Shown here piece after piece: positions 49,445-58,522 of a stretch of DNA of 64,000 bases. Both the position numbers and the translations under genes were made by a program. Source of the stretch: Ruminiclostridium cellobioparum subsp. termitidis CT1112 (lineage in GTDB: Bacteria > Bacillota > Clostridia > Acetivibrionales > DSM-1351). The stretch covers positions 1 to 64,000 of the forward strand of contig NZ_AORV01000021.1 in the NCBI RefSeq assembly GCF_000350485.1, read 5' to 3'. The notes beneath the pieces were generated by a model. It saw only the letters and a program-made list of their open reading frames with translations, ran no database searches and had not been told where the DNA came from. Numbering within the stretch: position 1 is the stretch's first letter; every line of letters starts with the position of its first letter.

Positions 49445-50095
49445 TCAATTCTCCTGTATATCCAGATATTTTAAATTTTCCAGAGTGCCTACGGTGATGT
49501 CGGCTAAAGTCAGATCCTGATTACCCGAGTTTGGATTATTAAATGCAATACATTTCATACCTGCTGCTTTAGCCGCCTTTACCCCATTTCCAGAATCCTC
49601 CAGTACAATGCACTCTGCCGGAGCAACTTTTAAAACTTCGGCGGCTTTTAAGAATATATCAGGTGCAGGCTTGCTGTTTTCCACCTCTTCACCGCTGATA
49701 ACAGCATCAAAATTATGATATATATGTAAACCCTTTAAAACCATTTCGATAAATTCCCTTGAGGATGAGGAAGCAAGGCCAATATAAATACCCCTGCCTT
49801 TTAAATCGTCAATCAGTTCCGGTATACCGCTGATGGCCTGTAGTTTCCCCTGGCCGAACAGCTCGTTTTTATATTTGGATTGAAGCTCCATAAGTTCTTC
49901 CACTGTTGAATCAAGTTTATACCTTTTAATGAGTTCGGCCCACATATTAGGATTTGTGACCCCTACAAAACAGGTCAGCTCACCATCTGCAATATCATGT
50001 CCCAAATCCCTTAAGACCATTTTGTCTGTTTGAAAGTGCAATGGCTCACTGTCAATAATTACACCGTCCATATCAAAAATAAATGCTTTTATCAT
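49445..50095 (-). CDS. HAD-family phosphatase / beta-phosphoglucomutase-like
   Basis: This 216-residue hydrolase has the HAD motifs FDMDGVIIDSE (Asp8 and Asp10), SSSS near 110, and LEDSGNGVKAAKAAGM. The cap domain is helical, as in beta-phosphoglucomutase and sugar phosphatases. GGAGG (50101-50105) precedes ATG 50095. The substrate is likely a sugar phosphate but is not defined by sequence. Confidence 0.9.
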   Translation of the reverse strand: MIKAFIFDMDGVIIDSEPLHFQTDKMVLRDLGHDIADGELTCFVGVTNPNMWAELIKRYKLDSTVEELMELQSKYKNELFGQGKLQAISGIPELIDDLKGRGIYIGLASSSSREFIEMVLKGLHIYHNFDAVISGEEVENSKPAPDIFLKAAEVLKVAPAECIVLEDSGNGVKAAKAAGMKCIAFNNPNSGNQDLTLADITVGTLENLKYLDIQEN

Positions 50096-50237
50096 GCCAT
50101 CCTCCTACAAAATTTATAAATCCCCAGTCATAGAAATGCTGAACCGAGTTGTATTTCAGCCGGGTATAATGCATATAAAGTACATTATACTATATTTAAC
50201 AAGAAATGATAGCTATTTTAAACAACATAAATATAAA

Positions 50238-50269
50238 AAGTGTATACCGGGTTTGTACGGTATACACTT
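50238..50269 (-). terminator. Terminator after the small membrane protein
   Basis: AAGTGTATACCG (50238-50249) pairs perfectly with CGGTATACACTT (50258-50269). A T-run follows on the minus strand. Confidence 0.85.
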
Positions 50270-50323
50270 AAGTAAATTACCAAAATTATTTTTCTGAATA
50301 TTATATAAATGTTTTTAACGCAA

Positions 50324-50803
50324 TTACATTTGCATCATGAACAATGACGGGTCCAGCATACCGAATATCATGGCTATATGTGCTACTACAAGGAATATAC
50401 CGATGAAGGTTGCATGCAGTTTCAGTCTTGCCAATTCCGTTCTTTTCCTCCCTATTATTCCCATGTCCAGCAGGGCCATCCCAAGAAGAGGAACTATCCC
50501 CGAGAGATAGAAACCAACAGCAACAACATCTGCAAAGCCTCTCCACTCACCGTTCATGGTTAAGGGTATAACGGCATTAATGAACAAATAAACAAATACT
50601 CCCGTAAAATAAAGTCCGACGATTATACTTGCAACCTTGTTAAGCTTTCTTAACCCGCCTGTTAAATTTCTTGTAAATAGTATTGCCAGTTCGGTTATTG
50701 CTATAGTCTCTGCCAGTATAACCGGAATAGCCATGAATAAAATCAGATTCCAGGGCTGATTTGTAGCTAACAGCTCCATGTAATGGGTCATCATTTTTTC
50801 CAT
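50324..50803 (-). CDS. Small four-helix membrane protein of unknown function
   Basis: This 159-residue protein has four membrane segments (about 20-42, 58-80, 90-112 and 130-150). It resembles a family of small clostridial membrane proteins annotated as DUF6803; I am not sure of that match. Histidines in HYMELL and in the last helix, HIAMIF, could bind heme or metal, but this is speculation. It is preceded by a perfect terminator-like hairpin downstream and lies next to vanT, separated by about 70 bases. Its role is unknown. Confidence 0.7.
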   Translation of the reverse strand: MEKMMTHYMELLATNQPWNLILFMAIPVILAETIAITELAILFTRNLTGGLRKLNKVASIIVGLYFTGVFVYLFINAVIPLTMNGEWRGFADVVAVGFYLSGIVPLLGMALLDMGIIGRKRTELARLKLHATFIGIFLVVAHIAMIFGMLDPSLFMMQM

Positions 50804-50871
50804 AATCTTATCTCCCTATCTTGAGTTTTACAGAATAATTTTCAGATATCACTATTTATATTACTAAAAAA

Positions 50872-53064
50872 TTATGAAGATTTTATGGAGAATTTCCATG
50901 ATGACAAAGTATTTTTTAAATTTAAAGGAACTCTGCTCTTGGCAGCATTGGTTCTATTATTTATAATATTCCGGGGCACCCTGACGCCAAGCCGGGAAAG
51001 CAGTTCATTTGTCAGAGTCCCGGCTTGGGCAGCAACACTTTCCGCACTGATAAATTCGTTCCCGTCATGGCCGATGAGTGTTGCGATGTCACCCTGCCTT
51101 GTTCCGGGAATATCCGTTACATCCACCATGAGCTGATCCATGCATATCCTTCCCACAATCCCGGCTTTCCTCCCGTTGATAATAACCTGCCCTTTTCCGC
51201 AGGAGAGATTCGACGGTATACCGTCTGCATATCCGACAGATATAACTGCCAGCCTGGTTTTTTTACCGGAAATGCACTGGTGTCCATACCCTATCCGTTC
51301 ATTTTCACCTATCTCTTTTGTCAAAATAACTCTGGCCTTCATGGAAAGTACCGGCTGAAGCAAAACAGGCACTCTGGTCTCATGCTCCCGGCTGCTCAGT
51401 ACACCGTACATTGCTATACCTGTTCTGGCATAGTCGCATTTGAGGTATGGGTAGTTCAGTACGCCATAACTGCTTTGAAGGTGTATTTTCCCCGGATTAA
51501 AACCGGCTTCCTTCAGTCTGTCCAGTGTTTTATAAAACCTTTCTATCTGAAAATGTGTAAATTTTACATCCTCCGGTGCAAGGCTGTCGGCAGCACTCAA
51601 ATGTGAAAAAGTACCTCTAATAAGGAGATTCCCGCATTGGAAAATGCCGGTCAAGTTGTCCATATTATCAAAGCTCTCACCCAGTCTGTGCATTCCTGTA
51701 TCTATTTTTACGTGAACCTTTATTTTCTTGTTCCGGGAATTTAACATTCTTGCATAACTGAGATCAACTACAGTCTGGGTCAAATCATATTGCTTGAGCA
51801 GTGAGACTTCATCGGGCAGTGTATATCCCAGAATAAGAATTTCTCCCCTTATACCGTTTTTTCTAAGCCTTATACCCTCTTTTACGGTTGCAACCGCAAA
51901 GGCATTCACTCCCATATTGTTCAGTTCCCGGGATATTTCAACATCCCCGTGTCCATAGGCGTTTGCCTTGACAACAGCCATGATGCCGCAGCTTTCAGGC
52001 AATATCTTTCTGAACTGACCGATATTATTCTCAAGGCCTTCCAGGTCGATTTCAACCCATGCCCTGTCCGCCTTCCGGCCTCTATCCTTCTTTTCCAAAA
52101 AGGTCATGACAATAACCGAGCACAAAATTGATATTGACAGGACGGCGATAAAATGAAGCATACTGTTGTCAATAAGTAATTCTGTCAGGTTAACAGCTTT
52201 TGCAAAGCCCCTCACGACAATAATACACATTGGATGTACTATATATATGAGCATTGACAGTGTTCTTAACTTTTTTTCGGCTTTGCCCCTACAGTTCAGC
52301 AGCAGGTGAAACAGAAAAAACATGACCGGCAGGAGCATTATATACATGCTGTCATGACGCTGCATTCCCTGCCGGTTCAGGAAGCTTCCTTCTGCAAGCA
52401 GGAGCACTGCTGCAACTGACAGTCCCGTAAGGCATATTTTATTTGAATACTGCCTGCCTGCAGCGGCTATGGCTCCTCCCAAAGCTATAAAGACAGGTGT
52501 CATCAGCAGTCCGTTACGGGTATGGTCAAAAAATATGAAAAGCACATTATAAAATCTATTTAAAAAAGCAAACTGTTCCGAAATGCCGTAGTAGCTGTCC
52601 CCTAACAGGGCGAGCAGGTAAAGGAGCATTGTAACACCCAGTACCACCCTTGGCTTTAATTTGCTGTATAGTCCGCAAACAATTATCACTCCCAGTATAC
52701 TCGCCGGTAAATACCACAGATGATAAAATGTACCCTCAAAAACAAGTCCTTTGAATATTCCCGCCGGTGAGAACTGCTGTTTTATTGCTCCTGTATATAT
52801 ATTTACAGGCAGATACAACAAGATAGCTGCTCCATAAAGGAGAGCCGTCTTTTTTATAAAACCGTTCAATGTAGTTTTTCCCAGCACCAGAAAAAACCCT
52901 GTCGTCATTAGAAAAAAGGGAACTGCAACCCTGGCCAGAACATGGGTCAGAAAGAAATTTGCCTCGGGGCTTATGGAAAGCAGCGGGAAAGTATGGATTG
53001 AAACTATCAGCAGTGCGGATATCAATCTAAAATAATCCAGACCGGCATATCTCTTTTCACCCAT
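50872..53064 (-). CDS. vanT: VanT-type membrane serine racemase
   Basis: This 730-residue protein fuses an N-terminal membrane acyltransferase-3 domain (about 1-335, ten helices, YFRLISALLIVSIHTFP) to an alanine-racemase-like domain. The PLP lysine is in VVKANAYGHG and the second catalytic tyrosine in RIGYGHQ. Asn686 (LTNELLSRLG) replaces the tyrosine of ordinary alanine racemases (Tyr354 in Geobacillus Alr), as reported for VanT serine racemases. It would make D-Ser for the D-Ala-D-Ser ligase. ATG 53064 has GGAGG seven bases upstream and overlaps vanXY by a few bases. Confidence 0.92.
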   Translation of the reverse strand: MGEKRYAGLDYFRLISALLIVSIHTFPLLSISPEANFFLTHVLARVAVPFFLMTTGFFLVLGKTTLNGFIKKTALLYGAAILLYLPVNIYTGAIKQQFSPAGIFKGLVFEGTFYHLWYLPASILGVIIVCGLYSKLKPRVVLGVTMLLYLLALLGDSYYGISEQFAFLNRFYNVLFIFFDHTRNGLLMTPVFIALGGAIAAAGRQYSNKICLTGLSVAAVLLLAEGSFLNRQGMQRHDSMYIMLLPVMFFLFHLLLNCRGKAEKKLRTLSMLIYIVHPMCIIVVRGFAKAVNLTELLIDNSMLHFIAVLSISILCSVIVMTFLEKKDRGRKADRAWVEIDLEGLENNIGQFRKILPESCGIMAVVKANAYGHGDVEISRELNNMGVNAFAVATVKEGIRLRKNGIRGEILILGYTLPDEVSLLKQYDLTQTVVDLSYARMLNSRNKKIKVHVKIDTGMHRLGESFDNMDNLTGIFQCGNLLIRGTFSHLSAADSLAPEDVKFTHFQIERFYKTLDRLKEAGFNPGKIHLQSSYGVLNYPYLKCDYARTGIAMYGVLSSREHETRVPVLLQPVLSMKARVILTKEIGENERIGYGHQCISGKKTRLAVISVGYADGIPSNLSCGKGQVIINGRKAGIVGRICMDQLMVDVTDIPGTRQGDIATLIGHDGNEFISAESVAAQAGTLTNELLSRLGVRVPRNIINNRTNAAKSRVPLNLKNTLSSWKFSIKSS

Positions 53065-53854
53065 TTCCATTCCTCCATATTGTTATAATAAAACCGTCCA
53101 CATTGTTTCCCGAGATCTGGTAAGGAGTAATATCCTCAATGCAGATCCCGGTTTGCTGTGCCGAAGCTTCCAGATAATATATCTCTATGATTTGCTCTCC
53201 ATTCCTGAAAATCAGATGTTCTCCTTCACAGGGATACCCCTTCAGAAAATCAATATATTCTTCCAGGGTAAAACCTTTTGTGTGGATTATCAGGGAGTGT
53301 GGGTAACCGACATAGCGGAAATGCCAGGGTTCATGTGAAATACCCGTTATGCCTTCCCTCCCTTTCTGGTAACGTTCGATAAATCCGTATTTGGGAGCCA
53401 GCTCTCTGAAACTCTGACATATACCTTCATAGGGAAAGGACGGGCATATAAAATCTATGTTTTCCTTATTTTCTGCCATATCTATTGCCAAGCCTGTCTG
53501 GTGCTCACTGTGATTGGGAAAAGCAACATACTTGAAAGTGAATTCCTCACCATTTTCCCTGAGAGAGTCTATAAACAGCTTTTGCTGTTCCACTGTGGAG
53601 CGGAAGCCGCTTACAGGTATTATACCGTCTCCGGCCCTGCAGGCTGTCATTAGCCGGCTTAGCATATTAGCCGCCGTTTTTTTAAGCAAAATGCCCTCAT
53701 ACCTGTCATCGGCCGGAATCAGCCGGTAATTGTATTCATCCGGCTGTATATCCTGAAGGGGATTCTGCCTGTTTACCAGAATGAGGTCACCTTTATAGAT
53801 CTCCCGGCGTTCCAGAACCAATTTTTTTAAATTGTTATCTATATCTGTTTTCAT
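53057..53854 (-). CDS. vanXY: VanXY-type D,D-dipeptidase/carboxypeptidase
   Basis: This 265-residue zinc peptidase of family M15 has the motifs SGFRS (82-86), SEHQTGLAID with His118 and Asp125, and HEPWHFRYVG with Glu175 and His178. It hydrolyses D-Ala-D-Ala and removes terminal D-Ala from precursors. No signal peptide is present, as in VanXY. ATG 53854 has GGAG six bases upstream; a longer in-frame start lacks one. It overlaps vanT and follows the ligase gene by about 60 bases. Confidence 0.92.
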   Translation of the reverse strand: MKTDIDNNLKKLVLERREIYKGDLILVNRQNPLQDIQPDEYNYRLIPADDRYEGILLKKTAANMLSRLMTACRAGDGIIPVSGFRSTVEQQKLFIDSLRENGEEFTFKYVAFPNHSEHQTGLAIDMAENKENIDFICPSFPYEGICQSFRELAPKYGFIERYQKGREGITGISHEPWHFRYVGYPHSLIIHTKGFTLEEYIDFLKGYPCEGEHLIFRNGEQIIEIYYLEASAQQTGICIEDITPYQISGNNVDGFIITIWRNGNG

Positions 53855-53912
53855 TTTTTCTCCAAACCGCCCGGAGATCATTAAATTATCTCCTGTTGAC
53901 TATGATTACTTT

Positions 53913-54962
53913 TTAATCCTTTTGGGCCAATGAAATAAGCCTGTCCAGAATTTCACCGAAGGACATGCCTATGCCGCCCAGCATTTTGGGATATCTGCTA
54001 TGGGCCGTAAAGCCCGGGATGGTATTAATTTCATTAAATACTATATTGCCGGCGGGTGTCAGGAACATGTCAACTCTTGCAAAACCCTTGCAGCATAATG
54101 CCTTATAGAGTTTCAGTGCCGTTTCCCTGATTCTTTCTGCAGTCCTTAAGTCTATTCGTGCAGGCATATGAATTTTGGAGGAAGCAAGGGTATATTTTTC
54201 ATTATAATCAAAGAAACCCTGCTGGAGCTCTATTTCATCAACTTCACCTATTATAAGCTCATCATTTCCCAGTATGGCACAGCCCACCTCAAAGCCTTCA
54301 ATCCCTTCTTCTATTACAATTTTCGAATCATGTTTGAATGCTTCCCTTACCGCCTCATACAGTTCTTCCTGCTTACCTGCCCTGGTAATCCCAAAGGAGG
54401 AGCCTGCTCTGGCAGGCTTTACAAACAATGGATATCTCAGAGTTTCTGTTTTTTTAATAATCTCCTCAATACCTGCGTATTTCATTGCAGTTATTGAGGG
54501 AGGGACCCTGACACCGGCAGTTTGGGCTATTTTGTGAGCGATGTCCTTATCCATGCACAGGGAAGAACTTAGTGTATCGCAGCCGACAAAGGGAATGCCT
54601 GCAAGCTCAAGTAAACCTTGAACCGTTCCATCTTCACCGTTCTTTCCGTGCAAGACAGGAAAAACCACATCAATTTGCGTTGTTACAAATCTGTTCTCAC
54701 AAAATTCAATAAGTGCAGAACTGTTTCTGTCAGGAGAAAAGACAACAGGTCTGCAATCCTTATCCAAATGCCATGTGTCATTTTTAATATCTTCGGTCCC
54801 TCCGAAATATCTGAACCAATTCCCTTCTTTGGTAATACCCACCAATACAACTTCATATAAATCCCCGTTAAGGTTTTCCACAACAGAAACTGCTGAATTC
54901 AAAGAAACTTCATATTCCGGGGAACATCCTCCGAAAATAACAGCTATTTTTTTCTTTAACAT
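53913..54962 (-). CDS. vanG: D-alanine--D-serine ligase, VanG type
   Basis: This 349-residue ATP-grasp ligase has HGKNGEDG (105-112), KPARAGSSFG (182-191), the omega-loop FDYNEKYTL (251-259) and NEINTIPGFT (310-319). The EKY motif is as in D-Ala-D-Ser and D-Ala-D-Ala ligases. The histidine typical of D-Ala-D-Lac ligases is absent. D-Ser specificity is inferred from the adjacent vanXY and vanT. GGGAGA precedes ATG 54962. Confidence 0.9.
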   Translation of the reverse strand: MLKKKIAVIFGGCSPEYEVSLNSAVSVVENLNGDLYEVVLVGITKEGNWFRYFGGTEDIKNDTWHLDKDCRPVVFSPDRNSSALIEFCENRFVTTQIDVVFPVLHGKNGEDGTVQGLLELAGIPFVGCDTLSSSLCMDKDIAHKIAQTAGVRVPPSITAMKYAGIEEIIKKTETLRYPLFVKPARAGSSFGITRAGKQEELYEAVREAFKHDSKIVIEEGIEGFEVGCAILGNDELIIGEVDEIELQQGFFDYNEKYTLASSKIHMPARIDLRTAERIRETALKLYKALCCKGFARVDMFLTPAGNIVFNEINTIPGFTAHSRYPKMLGGIGMSFGEILDRLISLAQKD

Positions 54963-55000
54963 ATATTTATCTCCCTGTTTATTGTCCTGAAAAGCTTTAA

Positions 55001-55059
55001 TAAAAAAACAACCTGTCCAACTGACAACTTTATTGTAGTCAATTTTAACAGGTTGTTTT
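55001..55059 (-). terminator. Terminator-like hairpin between vanS and vanG
   Basis: AAAAAACAACCTGT (55001-55014) pairs with ACAGGTTGTTTTTT (55046-55059). The inner part also pairs (AACTGACAAC with GTAGTCAATT). A T-run follows on the minus strand. It should end most vanRS transcripts, so the ligase operon needs read-through or its own promoter. Confidence 0.85.
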
Positions 55060-55121
55060 TTAATTTGGGCTTATCAAATCCTTAAGATTTTATTACAATA
55101 TTATTTAGATTTATTGAACGC

Positions 55122-56264
55122 CTATGTTTTTTTGACAGGCAGGGATACTGTAAATTGAGTATAAACTTCATTGCTCTCGGCAGAAATGGTTCCGCCGTGC
55201 AAAACCACGATTTCTTTTGCAATTGCCAGGCCCAGCCCTGTACCCCCGGTATTGCTGGATCTTGCCGAATCCAGACGGTAGAATTTTTCAAAAATGGAAT
55301 CCAGCTTATCAGGAGGTATCATTTTTCCTTTATTCCTGAATCTGATTATAATATTTTCTCCCTCTGAAATTGCAGATATGTTTATTGAGCTGTCATCATA
55401 GCTGTAGGCAGCGGCATTCTTAAGTATATTGTTAAAAACACGTCCCAGCTTGTCGGAATCCGCATAAATCATAATATTCTCTCCTGCCTCAACCACTGCC
55501 TCCTTATTCCGGGGAGCAAGGATGGGATAGAATTCATCGGCCATCTGTTCCAGCATCATTGTAAGATTTACATCTTCTTTTATAAGATTTATAGTCTGGA
55601 GATTGAATCTTGTTATTTCAAAGAATTCATTGATCAACTGCTCAAGACGGTATGCCTTTTCAAGTGTTATTCCGGTATATTTTATCCTCTGTTCCAGGGG
55701 CATATCCGGAGCTTCGTTCAGGAGGCTCAGATACCCGATAACAGATGTAAGAGGTGTTTTAATATCATGGGCCAGATAAACCACAAGATCATTCTTCCTT
55801 CTTTCACTCTCAAGAGCGGCGTCTCTTCTTTTTTCCAGGGTGCTTTTAACCGTGTTGAGCTTTGTCTCGATAAATTCCAGCTCAGACGGCAAAGTAATAG
55901 GTTCCTCTGATTCATTTACAAGCTGGTCAATGCCTCCGCTTATTTTTTTGAAATAGCGTGTAAACCCTGACATTGCTACATATATAAAGATCAATAATAA
56001 AAAGACAAAGCCGATTCCAAGAAGCAGTCCCTTGTTGTTTCTGAATATGATTGCATAAACACCGGCTGCATTCCAATAGTCTATGTGAAAAAGCCTTTGC
56101 AACAGGGATACAAAGCCTTCTGCAAAAGGTTTCTGCAAGGCGTCGTCTATTAAAAAGTGAAGAATGAATAAACCAACAACAACTGTGATCAAGCCCGTCA
56201 GGAGAATTTGAAGCATTATTTTGGTTTTAACACGTCTAAAATCACTTTTCAATTTTGTATCCAA
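55122..56264 (-). CDS. vanS: VanS-type sensor histidine kinase
   Basis: This 380-residue kinase has two helices (about 16-38 and 82-98) around a short outer loop. A linker is followed by His166 in VVYLAHDIKTPLTSVIGYL, an N-box NILKNAAAYS and GTGLGLAIAKEIV. The H-box and short sensor loop resemble VanS of VanG/VanC-type systems. It overlaps vanR by 23 bases. It probably senses vancomycin or its effect on the wall, and phosphorylates VanR. Confidence 0.9.
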   Translation of the reverse strand: MDTKLKSDFRRVKTKIMLQILLTGLITVVVGLFILHFLIDDALQKPFAEGFVSLLQRLFHIDYWNAAGVYAIIFRNNKGLLLGIGFVFLLLIFIYVAMSGFTRYFKKISGGIDQLVNESEEPITLPSELEFIETKLNTVKSTLEKRRDAALESERRKNDLVVYLAHDIKTPLTSVIGYLSLLNEAPDMPLEQRIKYTGITLEKAYRLEQLINEFFEITRFNLQTINLIKEDVNLTMMLEQMADEFYPILAPRNKEAVVEAGENIMIYADSDKLGRVFNNILKNAAAYSYDDSSINISAISEGENIIIRFRNKGKMIPPDKLDSIFEKFYRLDSARSSNTGGTGLGLAIAKEIVVLHGGTISAESNEVYTQFTVSLPVKKT

Positions 56265-56937
56265 CTCCCCATACGGTTTTTATAAACCTTGGATTTCCCG
56301 GCGGTTCCTTCATTTTTTCACGGAGGTGCCTGATATGTACCATCACAGTATTATTGCTGCCAGCGAAATATTTCTCCCCCCAAACCTCCTGGAACAATTT
56401 TTCCGAATTGATAACCTGTCCCCTGTTTTCACACAGCAGCCAGAGAATCGAGAACTCAATGGGCGTAAGCATGAGAGGTGTTTCGTTTAAAGTGCAGTGA
56501 TGGGTTGTCCTGTTCATAACCAGCCCCGAAACCTCAAGAATATCATTGCTTTGCTGGGCACCCTCATTATACCTTGTAAATCTTCTGAGCTGTGCCTTTA
56601 CCCTGGCAACCATCTCCAGAGGACTGAAAGGTTTTGTGATATAATCATCGGCGCCAAGGGTAAGACCTGTTATCTTGTCCAATTCCTCAACCTTTGCAGT
56701 CAGCATGATAACCGGAAAATTATACTTCTCCCTTATTTTCTTGCAAAGGGTAAACCCGTCCATTTCAGGCATCATAACATCAAGCAGTGCCAGATCATAT
56801 TTGTTGTTATCAATGCTGTGCATAGCCTCTGAAGGACTGTAAAACTTATCTACACTGTAATTTTCATTTCTCAGATACAGTTCTACCAGGTCGGCTATTT
56901 CTTTTTCATCGTCAACAACAAGTATACTAATACCCAT
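56242..56937 (-). CDS. vanR: VanR-type response regulator
   Basis: This 231-residue OmpR/PhoB-type regulator has the phosphoacceptor Asp53 (ALLDVMMPEMDGF), the KPFSPLEMVARV segment and a C-terminal winged helix (LTPIEFSILWLLCENRG; NNTVMVHIRHLREK). It is the first gene of the resistance locus and should switch on the ligase, peptidase and racemase genes. Confidence 0.9.
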   Translation of the reverse strand: MGISILVVDDEKEIADLVELYLRNENYSVDKFYSPSEAMHSIDNNKYDLALLDVMMPEMDGFTLCKKIREKYNFPVIMLTAKVEELDKITGLTLGADDYITKPFSPLEMVARVKAQLRRFTRYNEGAQQSNDILEVSGLVMNRTTHHCTLNETPLMLTPIEFSILWLLCENRGQVINSEKLFQEVWGEKYFAGSNNTVMVHIRHLREKMKEPPGNPRFIKTVWGVGYKIEK

Positions 56938-57105
56938 TTTTCTACCACCTTATATTCATGATTGAAAATTTTTTGACTAATACGCTATAAAAATTATAGC
57001 ATATTATTTTCTTCAATTATTCAATCCAAATATTAAGATTTGCTTAATTTTTTAAGGCTCTTTAAATTAACATGTTGTGGTTGGCAGGTTAATCAACGGA
57101 ACAAT

Positions 57106-58500
57106 TTAAGCCTTCAGTTTTGGCAGAGTAACGGTAAATTCAGTCCCTGTATCCGGACTGCTTTGAACCCCTATGGATCCCCCGTGTGCTGCCACAATGG
57201 CCTTACTTATTGTCAAACCTATTCCCGAGCCTCCTGTAAGCCTGTTTCTGGATTTGTCCGCCCTGTAAAACCTTTCGAATATATAGGGCAGGTCCTCTCC
57301 CGGTATACCGGGGCCATTATCCTTTATTGCAAGTATAACATCATTTGGATCGGATTTGATTACAACCTTTACCAGCCCTCCCACGGGCGTATATTTCAGT
57401 GCATTGGAAAGAAGGTTTATGATTACCTGGCTTATTTTATCCCTGTCTGCATTTATTTCGGTGCTGTCCCCTATAAATTCAATATTTAACCCCTTATTTA
57501 AAAACTGACTTTCAAAATTTTGAATCAACCTTTTAGCAAGCTCTGCAATATCAAACAATTCTTTATCCAGAACCGGCTTATCACCTTCATATTTTGTCAG
57601 TTTCTCCAGGTCCCCCACCATTTTGCTTATTCGTACGATTTCTTCATGGCAGCTCTTTAATCTTTCGGCATCGGCTTCCCAGATACCGTCAATCATTGCT
57701 TCCATGTGACTTTGAAGGGTTGCAAGCGGAGTCCGGAGCTCATGAGCTACATCTCCCGTCAGTCTTTTGCGTAAAGCCTCCTGTTTTTCCAGTGATTCGG
57801 CAAGCTGGTTGACTGTGGAAGTCAATTCGTTTATCTCAGTAGTATTTGATATCCGGTTGATTCTTTCCGAGTAATAACCCTTTGAAATTGATTTTGCAGC
57901 CGAAATGACCCTGGAAATAGGTGAACTCAGCCACCGTGACATGATCCAGCCCAAAATCAGGGCAAAAACCAGAGAAAACAGCCCAACACCTATGAGTACA
58001 TTGTTAAAGGCATCTATAAATGCCTTATCGTGTTCATTGAGGTAATTGGGGCCATAAGTACCTATTTCCACAACTCCGACTTTATTCAGATTGTTGTACA
58101 GGGAATAAGGAACCTCTGTGTATTTTGCTTCCTTTGATCCGGCAATTCCATTGGAATTGGCAGCCATATGCTCGATTATCTGCTGGCACATTCCATTGTT
58201 ATGCTCTTTTGCATCCCAGAGTGTCTTCCCGTTTATGTCTTTTACTTTAATAATGATGCCGTTTATTAGATAACTTTCACCTATTGACGCAACGGAATCG
58301 ATATTCCAGTTGTCATTACCTTTATACTGGGCCGCAAGAGTTGCAACTATTTCTTTATTCCTGAGCTGCTGGTTCTCATTGACATACTCTCTGAAATGTT
58401 CCACAACAAATAAATTTGTCAGTGCGTTAATCAGAAATACAATTATGACGGCAGCAATAACATAAGACATGGATAGCTTTGTCCGCAAGCTGTTTACCAT
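57106..58500 (-). CDS. Sensor histidine kinase, BaeS/PhoR-like
   Basis: This 464-residue kinase has two helices (about 12-32 and 165-187) enclosing a roughly 130-residue outer sensor. HAMP, then His253 (TGDVAHELRTPLATL), N-box (VIINLLSNALKYTP) and GGSGIGLTISKAIV follow. It follows its response regulator by 22 bases. The position beside copZ/copA suggests metal or envelope stress as signal, but this is inference. It is distinct from VanS, with only general similarity. Confidence 0.92.
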   Translation of the reverse strand: MVNSLRTKLSMSYVIAAVIIVFLINALTNLFVVEHFREYVNENQQLRNKEIVATLAAQYKGNDNWNIDSVASIGESYLINGIIIKVKDINGKTLWDAKEHNNGMCQQIIEHMAANSNGIAGSKEAKYTEVPYSLYNNLNKVGVVEIGTYGPNYLNEHDKAFIDAFNNVLIGVGLFSLVFALILGWIMSRWLSSPISRVISAAKSISKGYYSERINRISNTTEINELTSTVNQLAESLEKQEALRKRLTGDVAHELRTPLATLQSHMEAMIDGIWEADAERLKSCHEEIVRISKMVGDLEKLTKYEGDKPVLDKELFDIAELAKRLIQNFESQFLNKGLNIEFIGDSTEINADRDKISQVIINLLSNALKYTPVGGLVKVVIKSDPNDVILAIKDNGPGIPGEDLPYIFERFYRADKSRNRLTGGSGIGLTISKAIVAAHGGSIGVQSSPDTGTEFTVTLPKLKA

Positions 58501-58522
58501 TTCATACCAACCTTCTTTGATA

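Noticed and set aside
53913-54962. D-Ala-D-Lac ligase (VanA/VanB type)
   Set aside because: The omega-loop has EKY rather than the histidine motif, and vanXY and vanT rather than vanH and vanX are adjacent.
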